DNA of 64,000 nt from positions 1-64,000 of the forward strand of contig CAZNLH010000005.1 in the NCBI GenBank assembly GCA_964573995.1, given 5' to 3'. Shown here piece by piece: positions 10,001 to 18,045 of this stretch. A program made the translations under genes and the position numbers. The notes beneath the pieces were generated by a model, which saw only the letters and a program-made list of their open reading frames with translations, did no database searches and had not been told where the DNA came from. Source of the DNA: CAZNLH01 sp964573995 (GTDB lineage: Bacteria > Gemmatimonadota > CAZMKB01 > CAZNLH01). Within the stretch, counting starts at the first letter, position 1. Each line of letters starts with the position of its first letter.

Positions 10001-10197
10001 CCTTCGTCGTCAGTGATATTGCCGAGGAGGGTACCCTCCACCGTCACCTGCGCGCCTGCCAGTGGCTTTCCAGTGTCCGCATCCCGCACGAATCCCTCGA
10101 CCTTCCCCGTGGTCTGGGCCGGCAGCAAGCTCTGAAAGACAAGGATCGATGATGCTATCAAGACAGGGACGAAAGCGACTCGCACACTCCTTATCAT
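7081..10197 (-). CDS. TonB-dependent outer-membrane receptor with a carboxypeptidase-regulatory domain and EF-hand loops
   Basis: ATG 10197 follows AGAGGAGATCGCCG, a good ribosome site. A signal peptide (about 1-28) leads into a carboxypeptidase-regulatory-like beta domain (GKVEGFVRDADTGKPLAGAQ, about 30-110). Next comes a plug domain (about 140-235) with SIRGGRTSDNAVYIDGVSV and YGSEFGNAQSGVINIVTREG, then a long beta-barrel ending in phenylalanine (LGLEIRF), the outer-membrane assembly signal. The family imports large ligands using TonB energy. Unusually, two calcium-type loops, DINGDGVRDGAD (974-985) and DMNGDGMVTLDE (994-1005), sit between the last barrel strands. No SusD partner or TonB gene is nearby, so the substrate is unknown. 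Confidence 0.9.
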   Translation of the reverse strand: MIRSVRVAFVPVLIASSILVFQSLLPAQTTGKVEGFVRDADTGKPLAGAQVTVEGTLLGNITDDEGYYFILNVPVGLRHIKAQLIGYQTVTVEDQRILAGQTHTVDFKLNSTVIELPGQVVEGERAPLVPRDNTVSKHRITFEATQTLPVDSYRDIVTLQAGVLNYGGSTSIRGGRTSDNAVYIDGVSVRGFINIPEYSVEEIDVITGGYGSEFGNAQSGVINIVTREGGTDLSGQLRIETDEFNPSSSNYGYNRGQFSIGGPLPLVDNLTFFFSSDLLGEGDKDPRAAGFKGTARDLFDVAARYSNADEARRFLGHDLDILGMLGSAQRGNPDLPILNLSDLRRERFGGRDYEGRRPGNRGDKYQIQSKISYQPTRNVKLTGTYIENRDQGLGFSMGRIFWTEEKNSASITRNRIGIVGYDQMLSQSADRSTSLSFRGSFQRNEHHSGSLFAPYDSGSPRVSVPGASLGYHNQASLLNFMFRDIPIFASDLWATSPEQAEHFSGVDPPTTERGDNPFGLPTTFADANYGFVDNVSNTMEDMTTFRIDLDSQLNRVHRIRAGAETRVWLRDKYSSGLSQSTFLDYSRANPDLESSYIEDRLDYRDLVIDLGLRLDSFNAGVSYPSILGDQSSPHVRPRRKTEVSPRLGVAHPVTERTQVRISYGTKLQMPGFGNLYDGINVDIGQQGNANAFFGNPDLGFQKTTSFEVGFTTLLSENWVLDLVGYNRDFDGNLAARYLRQEGSTRYLRILTSADFGNVRGMDLTLRKRFSGYFSSDFTYTLTFSKSTGTDPRDFVENEGRFVVGSTPPLPPIMPAPNNFDQTHTFNAQFNLRFPNDFREGTRTGRIFRDTAAYFTFQANSGRPYTRQDMNFDFAEDINLSRRGWQSMANLRLTRDFHLAGLDYTAFADIRNLFDTDNLSAGGAVVFASAGVSNGVYQTTGSPYTDGRTISDAIDFLGISTPELYVGPADRTPKDINGDGVRDGADRAEIIRRLDMNGDGMVTLDEELAMAILAIGAHQANPDHFDIPRLFRLGLEIRF

Positions 10198-10600
10198 CGG
10201 CGATCTCCTCTCTATTCACCACTCCTTTTACTGATAGTGCAGAAGCCCCCAACTTGACAAAATGAGGAGGCAGGAATACGAACACACACAGGATGAACAT
10301 AGACATTATACCAGGAACCGGATATCTTTTCAAGTCTTTCTATGTCGTGGCTTCTTTATCATCCCCGGATGTAGCCGCCGGGGGGGGTTAGGCGTGGTAT
10401 CCATATCACTTATCAGGAGAGAGGGGCCTTACCCTACCTTTCCCCGGCGGGAAGGTAACTAACGGGTTGATGGGATAGCGGTTGGCTCCATCCTTCCGTC
10501 GATCAGACAGCGAATTTCATACGATCCTTTGATTTGACATTGATTCTCCACCGATGTAACTTTAGTCAGCGGTCCTCGCGGGGATCCTATTGAGCGGGCG
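10198..10600. other. Divergent intergenic region between the TonB receptor and the methylase remnant
   Basis: No gene seen. It should hold the receptor promoter on the minus strand. On the plus strand TTGACA (10534-10539) is followed after 17 bases by TAACTT (10557-10562), a weak candidate promoter for the remnant. Runs of G and C near 10380-10450 are unexplained. Confidence 0.3.
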
Positions 10601-10606
10601 GGAGAG

Positions 10607-10967
10607 ATGATGGTGCTCAGTTGTAGAAGTCCCCTTCAATTTGGGCGACATCTCGTTTTCCCACTCCATGCCGACATTTGCGTCATGTGCCGTAAGATCG
10701 GATTTGACAATCTAAATCCTATTATATGGCATAAAATAGCAAATGCTTCGTACGAAGTTGCCAATGGATCCAAGTTTCTTGGAAAACCGTACGAGCCAAA
10801 TGCCATCATCAAGAATGACATGATACAGAACTGGTTTTTGAAAAAATCAGATTGGAAGCAGACAGATTTACAGTAAAAGAGGATACCGGTCTGTATCACG
10901 TGGCTCCGGCCCGCAAAAGACTTGAAGAAGTCGAAGGGCAAGCAACGTGATTTTTTAGGCCATTACA
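10607..10967 (+). pseudogene. Remnant of a DNA methyltransferase gene
   Basis: From about 10645 the frame reads GRHLVFPLHADICVMCRKIG, then NPIIWHKIANASYEVANGS and KFLGKPYEPNAIIKND. I recognise this as the middle of a family of N4/N6 DNA methylases that in intact form continues with EYILM..KPGGYR. Here the match ends abruptly near 10830. The upstream catalytic segment and the downstream GSGTT-type binding segment are both absent. After a frame change, codons from about 10838 to 10949 read on as ELVFEKIRLEADRF...GLYHVAPARKRL, which I cannot place. The stretch is visibly richer in A+T than its neighbours. It is a deletion remnant, probably of a transferred restriction-modification or orphan methylase gene. 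Confidence 0.65.
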
Positions 10968-11043
10968 ATCTAAAATAGTAGAGTATCTGGATGATTATTA
11001 TATCGATAGCACGGAATCAACATAAAGAGGAGGGATAGATACC

Positions 11044-11895
11044 ATCAAGATCCGGATCGCGCAGACCTATCCCAAACTTGGTGACCTGGAGGGGAACTTC
11101 AATGCCATCCGGTCCAAGGTCCAGGAGGCCGCGTCCTATGGAATCGACATGGTCATCTTCCCCGAACTATCCCTGACCGGCTACCACCTCCGGGACATGG
11201 TCTCCTCCGTGGCCCTCGCCGACGGGCACCCCATCCTCTCATCCCTGTTGGAACTGAGCCGCGATATCGCTATCGTCCTTGGTTACGTGGAGGAATCCCC
11301 GGACTTCCAGTTCTACAACACTGCCGCCCTCCTCGACGGCGGCGAGATGGTAAGGAGGCACAGGAAGGTCTACCTGCCCACCTACGGGATGTTCGAGGAA
11401 GAGAGGTACTTCAGCCCGGGAAGGAGATTCGAGGCCTTCGATACGCGGCTCGGAAGAGTGGGCCTGCTGGTATGCGAGGACGCACTGCACCCGGTGAGCC
11501 TCTTCCTCCTCGCCCTGGACGGAGCGGAGACGATCGTTATCCTCTCTGCCTCACCCGGCAGGGGTATAGGCAAGGAGCAACAATCGAGCAATATCGTACG
11601 GTGGGAGGAGTTGCTCCAGTCGTACGGCCATGTCTTCACTGCATTTACAGTCTTTGCGAACCGGGTCGGGTACGAGGACGGCGTCTCGTTCTGGGGGGGA
11701 TCCCGGGTAATCGGGCCGGACGGTAGCCTCGTAACACAGTGCAATTACTTCGAGGAGGGGTCGGCGGATGCCGAGTTGAGCCGCCAGGCGATCCGCAGGG
11801 CACGGATCACGAACCCCTACCTGAGGGACGAGAAGATCGAAATCACACTTTCGGAACTCGAGAGGATCTGGGATGAACGAACTCTCCATCAATGA
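11044..11895 (+). CDS. Glutaminase (nitrilase-type) subunit of NAD synthetase, apparent AUC start
   Basis: The nitrilase-fold glutaminase supplies ammonia for NAD+ synthesis. The catalytic triad is visible: Glu in FPELSLTGY, Lys in HRKVYLPTYGMFEE and Cys in GLLVCEDALHP. Homology extends upstream of the first ATG (11149), reading KIRIAQTYPKLGDLEGNFNA from 11047. That is exactly how family members begin, so the ATG is too late. Between the in-frame TAA at 11023 and that ATG there is no ATG, GTG or TTG. A strong ribosome site GAGGAGGG (11027-11034) lies 9 bases before ATC 11044, which I take as the start. The 3' end overlaps the synthetase gene by 23 bases. In many bacteria both parts form a single polypeptide. 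Confidence 0.85.
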   Translation: MKIRIAQTYPKLGDLEGNFNAIRSKVQEAASYGIDMVIFPELSLTGYHLRDMVSSVALADGHPILSSLLELSRDIAIVLGYVEESPDFQFYNTAALLDGGEMVRRHRKVYLPTYGMFEEERYFSPGRRFEAFDTRLGRVGLLVCEDALHPVSLFLLALDGAETIVILSASPGRGIGKEQQSSNIVRWEELLQSYGHVFTAFTVFANRVGYEDGVSFWGGSRVIGPDGSLVTQCNYFEEGSADAELSRQAIRRARITNPYLRDEKIEITLSELERIWDERTLHQ

Positions 11896-12694
11896 CGAAC
11901 AGGTATCCACGATCCTTTGCGGTTTCATCGCCTCGGAGGTCCGAAAGGTCGGCTTCGAGCGAGTGGTCCTCGGACTCTCCGGCGGGGTCGATTCCTCCAC
12001 GTCCGCTTACCTGGCTACCCGGGCCCTCGGCATGGATAACGTCACCGCGGTCTTGATGCCTTACCGCACGAGCCGGCCCGAGAGCCGAAAAGATGCCCTC
12101 GCGGTCGTCGATAAACTCGGCATAAACCACCTCGAAGTCGATATCACGCCCATGGTCGATCCCTACCTCTCAATCAACCCCGAAATGGACCGGATCCGCC
12201 GGGGGAACGCCATGGCCCGGGAGCGGATGCTCATCCTGTACGACCAGTCGAACGCACTCAAGGCACTGGTGCTCGGAACGAGCAACAAGACCGAGTACCT
12301 CCTCGGCTACACCACACTCTGGGGGGACATGGCCTGCGCGATCAACCCCCTCGGCGACCTTTACAAGACCCAGGTGAAGTCCCTGGCGAGGTACCTCGGC
12401 GTGCCCGGCGAGATAGTAGAGAAGGCACCGACCGCCGACTTGTGGACGGGACAAACGGATGAAGGGGAACTTGGCTTTACCTACGAGGAGGTGGACAAGC
12501 TCCTCTATTTCCTAATCGACAAGCGCCTGAGCCCGGTCGAACTCAAGGGAAGGGGGCTCCAGGAGAAATTCATCCGCAAGGTTGCCGATATGGTCCGCAA
12601 CTCCCAGTACAAGCGCCGTCTCCCCGTCATCGCCAAACTATCCCAGAGGACTGTCGACTGGGACTTTCGATATCCCAGAGACTGGGGCAGGTGA
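11873..12694 (+). CDS. nadE: NAD+ synthase, ATP-pyrophosphatase subunit
   Basis: This enzyme adenylates nicotinate adenine dinucleotide and amidates it to NAD+. The PP-loop is LGLSGGVDSS (residues 33-42). Other family signatures are LGTSNKTEYLLGYTTLWGD, INPLGDLYKTQV and KAPTADLWTGQTDEGELGFT. The length of 273 residues is normal for the synthase part alone. ATG 11873 is preceded by GAGAGGATCTGGG and lies inside the end of the glutaminase gene. The pair therefore forms a glutamine-dependent enzyme split over two coupled genes. nadD (24612) is elsewhere in the window. Confidence 0.93.
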   Translation: MNELSINDEQVSTILCGFIASEVRKVGFERVVLGLSGGVDSSTSAYLATRALGMDNVTAVLMPYRTSRPESRKDALAVVDKLGINHLEVDITPMVDPYLSINPEMDRIRRGNAMARERMLILYDQSNALKALVLGTSNKTEYLLGYTTLWGDMACAINPLGDLYKTQVKSLARYLGVPGEIVEKAPTADLWTGQTDEGELGFTYEEVDKLLYFLIDKRLSPVELKGRGLQEKFIRKVADMVRNSQYKRRLPVIAKLSQRTVDWDFRYPRDWGR

Positions 12695-13008
12695 CTCCCC
12701 GACTGTAGAAATCGACTTAGGTCCATCTCCCAATTCGTTGATCCAATGAGGGCCATAAAGAGGAGCGGATAGTTCCATTAACATGCCAATCCATCGCGGC
12801 CCCCCGCATGAACAATGAGAAGGCGGATGGATCGAGCGGCGAATTGCTGTACTTCAACGGCCGAACAAGCATAGGCCGGGTACACAACCTTGACAAGAGA
12901 TGAACCTCGAACCCATCGCGGCATCCCATAGCCGGGGCCAGATGGTGGAATAGCGGGCAGTTCCTATTTCCAGGGCAACAACGCGAAAGACAACGGAGGC
13001 CAGAAGGC
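12695..13008. other. Non-coding gap of 314 bases
   Basis: No gene or clear terminator seen after nadE. A TTGACA at about 12890 has no matching -10 box at the right distance. The last 15 bases hold a GGAGG that probably serves the next gene. Confidence 0.4.
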
Positions 13009-14106
13009 GTGAAGATCGTTAATATCGTGGGAGCAAGGCCCAACCTGATGAAGATAGCGCCCATCCTCGCCGCGATGCGATCCTTTCCCGACATTGAACC
13101 GGTGCTCGTTCACACCGGCCAGCACTATGACGACGAGATGTCGGACATCTTCTTCCGGGAACTGGACATTCCAAGGCCGGATATCAACCTGGGAGTGGGC
13201 TCCGGCACACACTCCTGGCAAACGGCCCAGGTGATGCTGGCCCTGGAGCCACTGCTGGCGAGGTTGAAACCGGATTGCGTCTTGGTGGTGGGAGACGTGA
13301 ATTCCACCCTGGCCGCGTCGTTGGTGGCGAGCAAGTTGTCCATTCCCCTCTGCCACGTGGAGGCCGGCCTCAGGAGTTTCGACCGTACGATGCCGGAAGA
13401 GATCAACCGGAAGTTGACCGACGCGCTTTCCGATTACCTCTTCACCACCTCACGCGACGCCGACGAGAACCTGAGGAGAGAAGGCATCCCGGATCACAAG
13501 ATATTCTTCGTAGGCAACGTGATGATAGACACCCTGTTACGCCACCGTTCCCGCGCCGATGAATTGCAGATACCAGCCAGGTATGGGCTATCCCCTGGAA
13601 GATACTCCGTGGTGACCCTGCACCGTCCATCAAATGTAGACTCCCCAACGGTACTGAACGGGATCCTGGATGCCCTCGAGGCAATTCAAACCAGATCGCC
13701 AATACTGTTCCCGGCGCACCCTCGGACCCTCGATCGGCTCTCTCAATTTGACATGACGCGACGCCTTGATTCCATGACCGGCCTGAGGCTCCTCGAGCCG
13801 GTGGGGTACCTGGAATTTCTTGGAATGATGGCGCAGGCCCAACTGGTACTGACCGATTCAGGGGGGATCCAGGAGGAGACTACCATACTGGGGGTGCCGT
13901 GCCTTACGTTGCGTAAAAACACCGAACGCCCCGTCACGGTCACTCAGGGGACGAATACGGTGGTAGGTGTATCGCCGGATCGCATCGTCGAGGCGGCTTC
14001 ACGGGTGTTCAATGGAGATTCACATCACGGCCGCCGCCCGGAATTGTGGGACGGCAGGGCGGCAGAGAGGATCGTAGGGATACTACGCGAGGAACTGCAT
14101 GGGTGA
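13009..14106 (+). CDS. wecB: UDP-N-acetylglucosamine 2-epimerase, non-hydrolysing
   Basis: Interconverts UDP-GlcNAc and UDP-ManNAc for surface polysaccharides. Family motifs: VNIVGARPNLMKIAP at the start, HTGQHYDDEMSDIFF, VVGDVNSTLAAS, CHVEAGLRSFDRTMPEEINR and LTDSGGIQEETTILGVPCLTLR. The length of 365 residues is typical. GTG 13009 has GGAGG upstream and fits the family N terminus. It could equally act on a diacetamido sugar (a WbpI/WlbD-like role), because the dehydrogenase, aminotransferase and acetyltransferase of that pathway lie at 29672-32552. Sequence alone cannot separate these. It is followed closely by a DUF354 gene, a common partner. Confidence 0.88.
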   Translation: MKIVNIVGARPNLMKIAPILAAMRSFPDIEPVLVHTGQHYDDEMSDIFFRELDIPRPDINLGVGSGTHSWQTAQVMLALEPLLARLKPDCVLVVGDVNSTLAASLVASKLSIPLCHVEAGLRSFDRTMPEEINRKLTDALSDYLFTTSRDADENLRREGIPDHKIFFVGNVMIDTLLRHRSRADELQIPARYGLSPGRYSVVTLHRPSNVDSPTVLNGILDALEAIQTRSPILFPAHPRTLDRLSQFDMTRRLDSMTGLRLLEPVGYLEFLGMMAQAQLVLTDSGGIQEETTILGVPCLTLRKNTERPVTVTQGTNTVVGVSPDRIVEAASRVFNGDSHHGRRPELWDGRAAERIVGILREELHG

Positions 14107-14119
14107 GGTGAAACGGGAA

Positions 14120-15139
14120 ATGGCCGTATGGATTGACTTTGAAAATGCCCCCCACGTCTTGGTTCTATCCCCCATCATAGAGCACCTCCAGGGCGAAGGC
14201 TACCCGCTGATCCTGACGGCGCGCGATTTTTCCTTCACGGTCGGCCTCTGCCGCCGCATGGGATACGACGCAAATGTCGTCGGCATGCCAGGACCCGGTA
14301 AGAATACACTCGCCAAGACATATCGAGTACTGCACAGGGCCTCTCTCCTGTATGCCCGGTTGTTCAAGTACCGCAGGAAGACAGCGCTGGCCTTATCGCA
14401 TGGATCCCGTTCACAGATCCTGGCCGCCCACTACCTTGGCATCCCCGTTGTCAGCCTCGATGACTATGAATTCTCCAACCAGTCGATTGTTCGTTTTGTA
14501 GACCACCTGCTCGTTCCTTCACCCATCCCGGCGGAGGCATGGGGACGTTACGCCGAAAAGGTAACCCACTACCCTGGCCTGAAAGAAGAACTCTATCTCT
14601 GCAACTTCGCGCCGGAGAACGACGGCCTGGCCAGATTGAAGACGACCGATCGCATAAAGGTCTTTTTCCGCCCAGAAGGGCGCCTTGCCCACTACCACTC
14701 GTCACGCGGCGAGTTCCTGCAGGATGCCATCCTGGAATACCTGGCGGGACACGACGACCTGTTCCTGGTCCTCTTGCCTCGTGACTCAGAGCAGGAAGAC
14801 GCACTGATCGACTTTTGCAGGGAACACGAGGTCTCCTGGTGGATTCCCGAAAGGGTTATAAGCGGGCCGACTCTCGTCCGAGAAGCGGATATGGTCATAA
14901 GCGGGGGAGGCACGATGACACGAGAGGCATCGGTACTCGGCATACCTTCGTACAGTTTCTTTGCCGGGAAATGGGGAGCCGTGGACCGTCATTTGAAGGC
15001 GCAGGGACGACTTGTGCAGATATCTCGCATCGAGGATGTGAACAAGATAAAAGTAGAAAAATGCAACAGACCGCCGCTGAACGTCCCCGATGACGCCCTC
15101 GATTCTGTCGTGGACTTTATCGAAAACATGCTGACCTGA
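14120..15139 (+). CDS. DUF354 family protein, glycosyltransferase-like
   Basis: The start MAVWIDFENAPHV matches the DUF354 signature (WID..NAPHV). GGTGAGGTG 9 bases upstream supports ATG 14120 rather than the in-frame ATG 14099. Further marks are ALSHGSRSQILAAHYLGIPVV in the N-terminal half and MVISGGGTMTREASVLGIPSYSFFAG in the C-terminal half, a GT-B-like sugar-nucleotide binding pattern. The family is found next to wecB in archaea and bacteria and is thought to be involved in glycan synthesis, but has no established reaction. It lies 13 bases after wecB, so the two are probably one operon. Confidence 0.82.
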   Translation: MAVWIDFENAPHVLVLSPIIEHLQGEGYPLILTARDFSFTVGLCRRMGYDANVVGMPGPGKNTLAKTYRVLHRASLLYARLFKYRRKTALALSHGSRSQILAAHYLGIPVVSLDDYEFSNQSIVRFVDHLLVPSPIPAEAWGRYAEKVTHYPGLKEELYLCNFAPENDGLARLKTTDRIKVFFRPEGRLAHYHSSRGEFLQDAILEYLAGHDDLFLVLLPRDSEQEDALIDFCREHEVSWWIPERVISGPTLVREADMVISGGGTMTREASVLGIPSYSFFAGKWGAVDRHLKAQGRLVQISRIEDVNKIKVEKCNRPPLNVPDDALDSVVDFIENMLT

Positions 15140-15171
15140 CAGGCCCCTCTCGTTGACTCAGGAGTTACCCT

Positions 15172-17850
15172 TCAGTGTCCAACATTATCAACACCTTGGA
15201 GCCCCTCCAGGTAATGCCTTACTCTCTCTCCCTCCCTCTCCCTTAGTCCCGTGCAATCATGGACCTGATCGGAGATCTCATCGAGCCGACGATCGATCCC
15301 CACGACATGGTGTGTCGGCTCTGCAAAGAATCTTACCGCCTTCTCCAATCTTTCCTCCGAACACCCCCCTGCAAACATTGCGAGCCTCACCGCCATCTCC
15401 GGCGGCATACGAGAAGTAAGGACGCCATAGTTTTCCATTATCCAATCAAAAAGACGGTTATCGAACTTCCCTGATCGGGACACCGCCCAGAGTACCGTGA
15501 AGAGTTCAGTGTTATGCAGGGGCCCCTCCAGGACGTATTGGAGGGCATCCTCAACCAGCGTGGAATCACGAAAACTTCCCACCAGGTAGAGAAACCTCGA
15601 ATGATCCACTGGTGTCTGGGCGGACTCGAATCGTCTCTTGTACTCCCTGTACAGGTCTTCGCCTCCATGAATGGCCGAGAGGTACAGGACGGCATCAACC
15701 AAGGAGGGATCTACAGCCGCCGGGTCAATAAGGTATTCCCGCGCGAGCGAATCGGCCCATTCCGTTAAGTGCTTATCTCTCCCTTCATCACCCAAGCACC
15801 CTATCAGCCCGGGACGAAACCTCGTGACCTCCTCGTCCTCACCCTCTACAGGTGTCATACCGAACCGCGCAAGTGCTGGTCTCAGCACGAGCCTCAAATA
15901 ACCAGAAAATGCCTCTTCCAGATCTTCCGTCACAAAGGCCGATTCTGCCTTCCCAAGGGCGGAGAGAAGGGCGGAAAGGACCCGAGGATCAGGGTCGTCG
16001 GCTATCCTTTTCAGGGTGCTGAGGTACAACTCTCCATCGATCTTGCCAGCATCGAGGAGCGCACCCAAGTTGCCTATCATACCGACCCGTTCACGAGGAT
16101 CCAAGATAGCGCTGGCCTGTTCAGCCATATTCACCATCATTTCAGTTGGAACCACCCATCGATAATACCCGTGCATTCCGGCATCCGGAAAGATCCACTT
16201 TATCCCTCCCTCTCCCTCAAGGTGGACGATCTCCTCCGGCCTGTCGAGTAGAAGCCGATGGGACCGTACCGAAATTGAATCCCCGTACTTAAGCGTGACC
16301 GGTATTCTCCACACGGCCTTGCCGTTGCCATCGGCTTCATACCCTGTAAACCGTTCCTGTCTGAGCCTGACCTCACCGTCACCCGCCACATCGACCGAGA
16401 CCAGCGGAACGCCGGCCTGGTCCAGGAATGAAGACATGGCAGGAGCGATATCCTCTCCTGCAGCCACGGACAGGGATGCCCAAAGATCCTCGGCCGTTGC
16501 GTTCCCCCACTCGTTCTCTTTTATATAGTCGAGCACGCCTCTCCGGAATCGATCCGCTCCCATCCACTGCTCGAACATGTCGAGGATGGCCTCACCCTTG
16601 CTGTAAGCAAGGACATCCGCCGTGAGAAGTAGGTTGTCCGTCGCACTTACAGATTCCCTCATGGCGTGGGTAGACGGACGCGCATCCATGATCATGGCCC
16701 GCTGGGCACTTCGTACCTGACTTACGTCCGCCCCGTATTCAGGAAAGACCTCCTGCACGATCTTATCACCCATCCAGGATGCAAAAGATTCGTTTAGCCA
16801 GAGATCGTCCCACCAGGACATGGTCACCAGGTCTCCGAACCACATGTGTGCCATCTCGTGCGCCATCACGCTCGCCAGTGTCCTCTTCCGCCCGACGCTC
16901 GACGTCTCGGGATCCAGGAGGAGTATGCGTTCGGCAAATGTGATCGCTCCGGGATTCTCCATCCCCCCGTGCCAGAACTCCGGGAGCGCGATGAGATCGA
17001 GTTTGTCGTAAGGGTAACGGCTCCCGAAGTACCTTTCCAGCGCGGACAAGATAGGTGGTGCGGTCCGCACCGCCTCACCGGCGAGGAAGCCACGCCCCTT
17101 TACCGTTATCACCCTGCCCGGCACCGACATACCCTGTATCGGCACGGTGTCGAACGGGCCGACAGCGATTGCGAGCAGGTAAGAAGGCATCGGAGGGGTT
17201 CGTTTGAAAACGACCGTCCTCCATCCATCATGGGCGCGATCCTCCTCAACTTTGGTGTTGCTGACCGCGAGCTGTCCTTCCGGTACGATTAGCGTCACCT
17301 TGTAGGGGATCTTGAAGTCCGGCTCATCCCAGCAAGGGAAAGCCTCCCTGGCCTCGTCGGCCTCGAACTGACTGAATACATAACCCCGCCCATCATCCTT
17401 CATGCGGTAAATACTGTTCGCAGTGGAATCGGATTCATTTGAAAAACCGATCTTCAACTCCAGGCTGCCCCTTGATAGTGTGTCACCCGAGCGAATCTCC
17501 ACAATGTCAGGGGTCAAACGTGAATAATCGAATGGAACAGGTCTTCCTTCCTTCGTGAGAGACATCTTCTCTATGGCAAGACCCTCCGCGTGAAAATCGA
17601 AATGATCTGTCGGATCTAACATATGCAGAACAATCTTCACCTCCCCTGAATAACTTTTTTTATCGGCGTCTATCTTCAGCCTTACAGACTCGCAGGTGGG
17701 AGTGACCTGACGTGGGAGCCTGTTTTCCACACCATCCTCCCTGGATAACGATGTCCCCCCTCGCATTGAAGCAACGAACACGGTCTGAAAAGCCACCAGG
17801 CCAAACAGAGGTACCTTCCCTGAAATCAATCTGTTATTCCTCCCTCCCAT
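15172..17850 (-). CDS. M1 family metallo-aminopeptidase, exported
   Basis: A zinc aminopeptidase of the aminopeptidase N/leukotriene hydrolase type. GGMENPGA (from 295) is the substrate-anchoring loop. HEMAH (331-335) and a glutamate 19 residues later in LWLNESFASWM (354) bind zinc. AYSKGEAILDMFE carries the likely catalytic tyrosine. The C-terminal half is the helical cap of the family. ATG 17850 follows GAGGAGCAG. The N terminus has a basic stretch and a hydrophobic run (VPLFGLVAFQTVFVAS), suggesting export to the periplasm. Its 892 residues are normal. It stands alone, convergent with the DUF354 gene. The role is peptide breakdown or scavenging, by family. Confidence 0.9.
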   Translation of the reverse strand: MGGRNNRLISGKVPLFGLVAFQTVFVASMRGGTSLSREDGVENRLPRQVTPTCESVRLKIDADKKSYSGEVKIVLHMLDPTDHFDFHAEGLAIEKMSLTKEGRPVPFDYSRLTPDIVEIRSGDTLSRGSLELKIGFSNESDSTANSIYRMKDDGRGYVFSQFEADEAREAFPCWDEPDFKIPYKVTLIVPEGQLAVSNTKVEEDRAHDGWRTVVFKRTPPMPSYLLAIAVGPFDTVPIQGMSVPGRVITVKGRGFLAGEAVRTAPPILSALERYFGSRYPYDKLDLIALPEFWHGGMENPGAITFAERILLLDPETSSVGRKRTLASVMAHEMAHMWFGDLVTMSWWDDLWLNESFASWMGDKIVQEVFPEYGADVSQVRSAQRAMIMDARPSTHAMRESVSATDNLLLTADVLAYSKGEAILDMFEQWMGADRFRRGVLDYIKENEWGNATAEDLWASLSVAAGEDIAPAMSSFLDQAGVPLVSVDVAGDGEVRLRQERFTGYEADGNGKAVWRIPVTLKYGDSISVRSHRLLLDRPEEIVHLEGEGGIKWIFPDAGMHGYYRWVVPTEMMVNMAEQASAILDPRERVGMIGNLGALLDAGKIDGELYLSTLKRIADDPDPRVLSALLSALGKAESAFVTEDLEEAFSGYLRLVLRPALARFGMTPVEGEDEEVTRFRPGLIGCLGDEGRDKHLTEWADSLAREYLIDPAAVDPSLVDAVLYLSAIHGGEDLYREYKRRFESAQTPVDHSRFLYLVGSFRDSTLVEDALQYVLEGPLHNTELFTVLWAVSRSGKFDNRLFDWIMENYGVLTSRMPPEMAVRLAMFAGGCSEERLEKAVRFFAEPTHHVVGIDRRLDEISDQVHDCTGLREREGERVRHYLEGLQGVDNVGH

Positions 17851-18045
17851 CTGCTCCTCTACTTCATAGAAAGCGAGTACAGAGTATTGTAAGTGCCTTG
17901 AGAGTCAGCAATTGAATCATCATGCCTCGAGAGCTCTCTCAAGGGGGAGCGACATATCATCGTTATGGTAATTAACCATGTGCCTTAATAATCAACAAGT
18001 TTATTACCTTTCCTTCCACGCACAATATCCACAACAACACGCAAA

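Noticed and set aside
10991..11038. Short frame of 15 codons before the NAD synthetase glutaminase gene, a possible leader peptide
   Set aside because: No ribosome site and no attenuator-like hairpins; not supported.
12890..12920. TTGACA before the UDP-GlcNAc 2-epimerase gene
   Set aside because: No -10 box at 16-18 bases downstream.
17930..17980. Palindromes GAGAGCTCTC and ATGGT-AATTA-ACCAT upstream of the aminopeptidase gene
   Set aside because: They could be operators, but short AT-rich palindromes are frequent and no promoter boxes are placed to match them.
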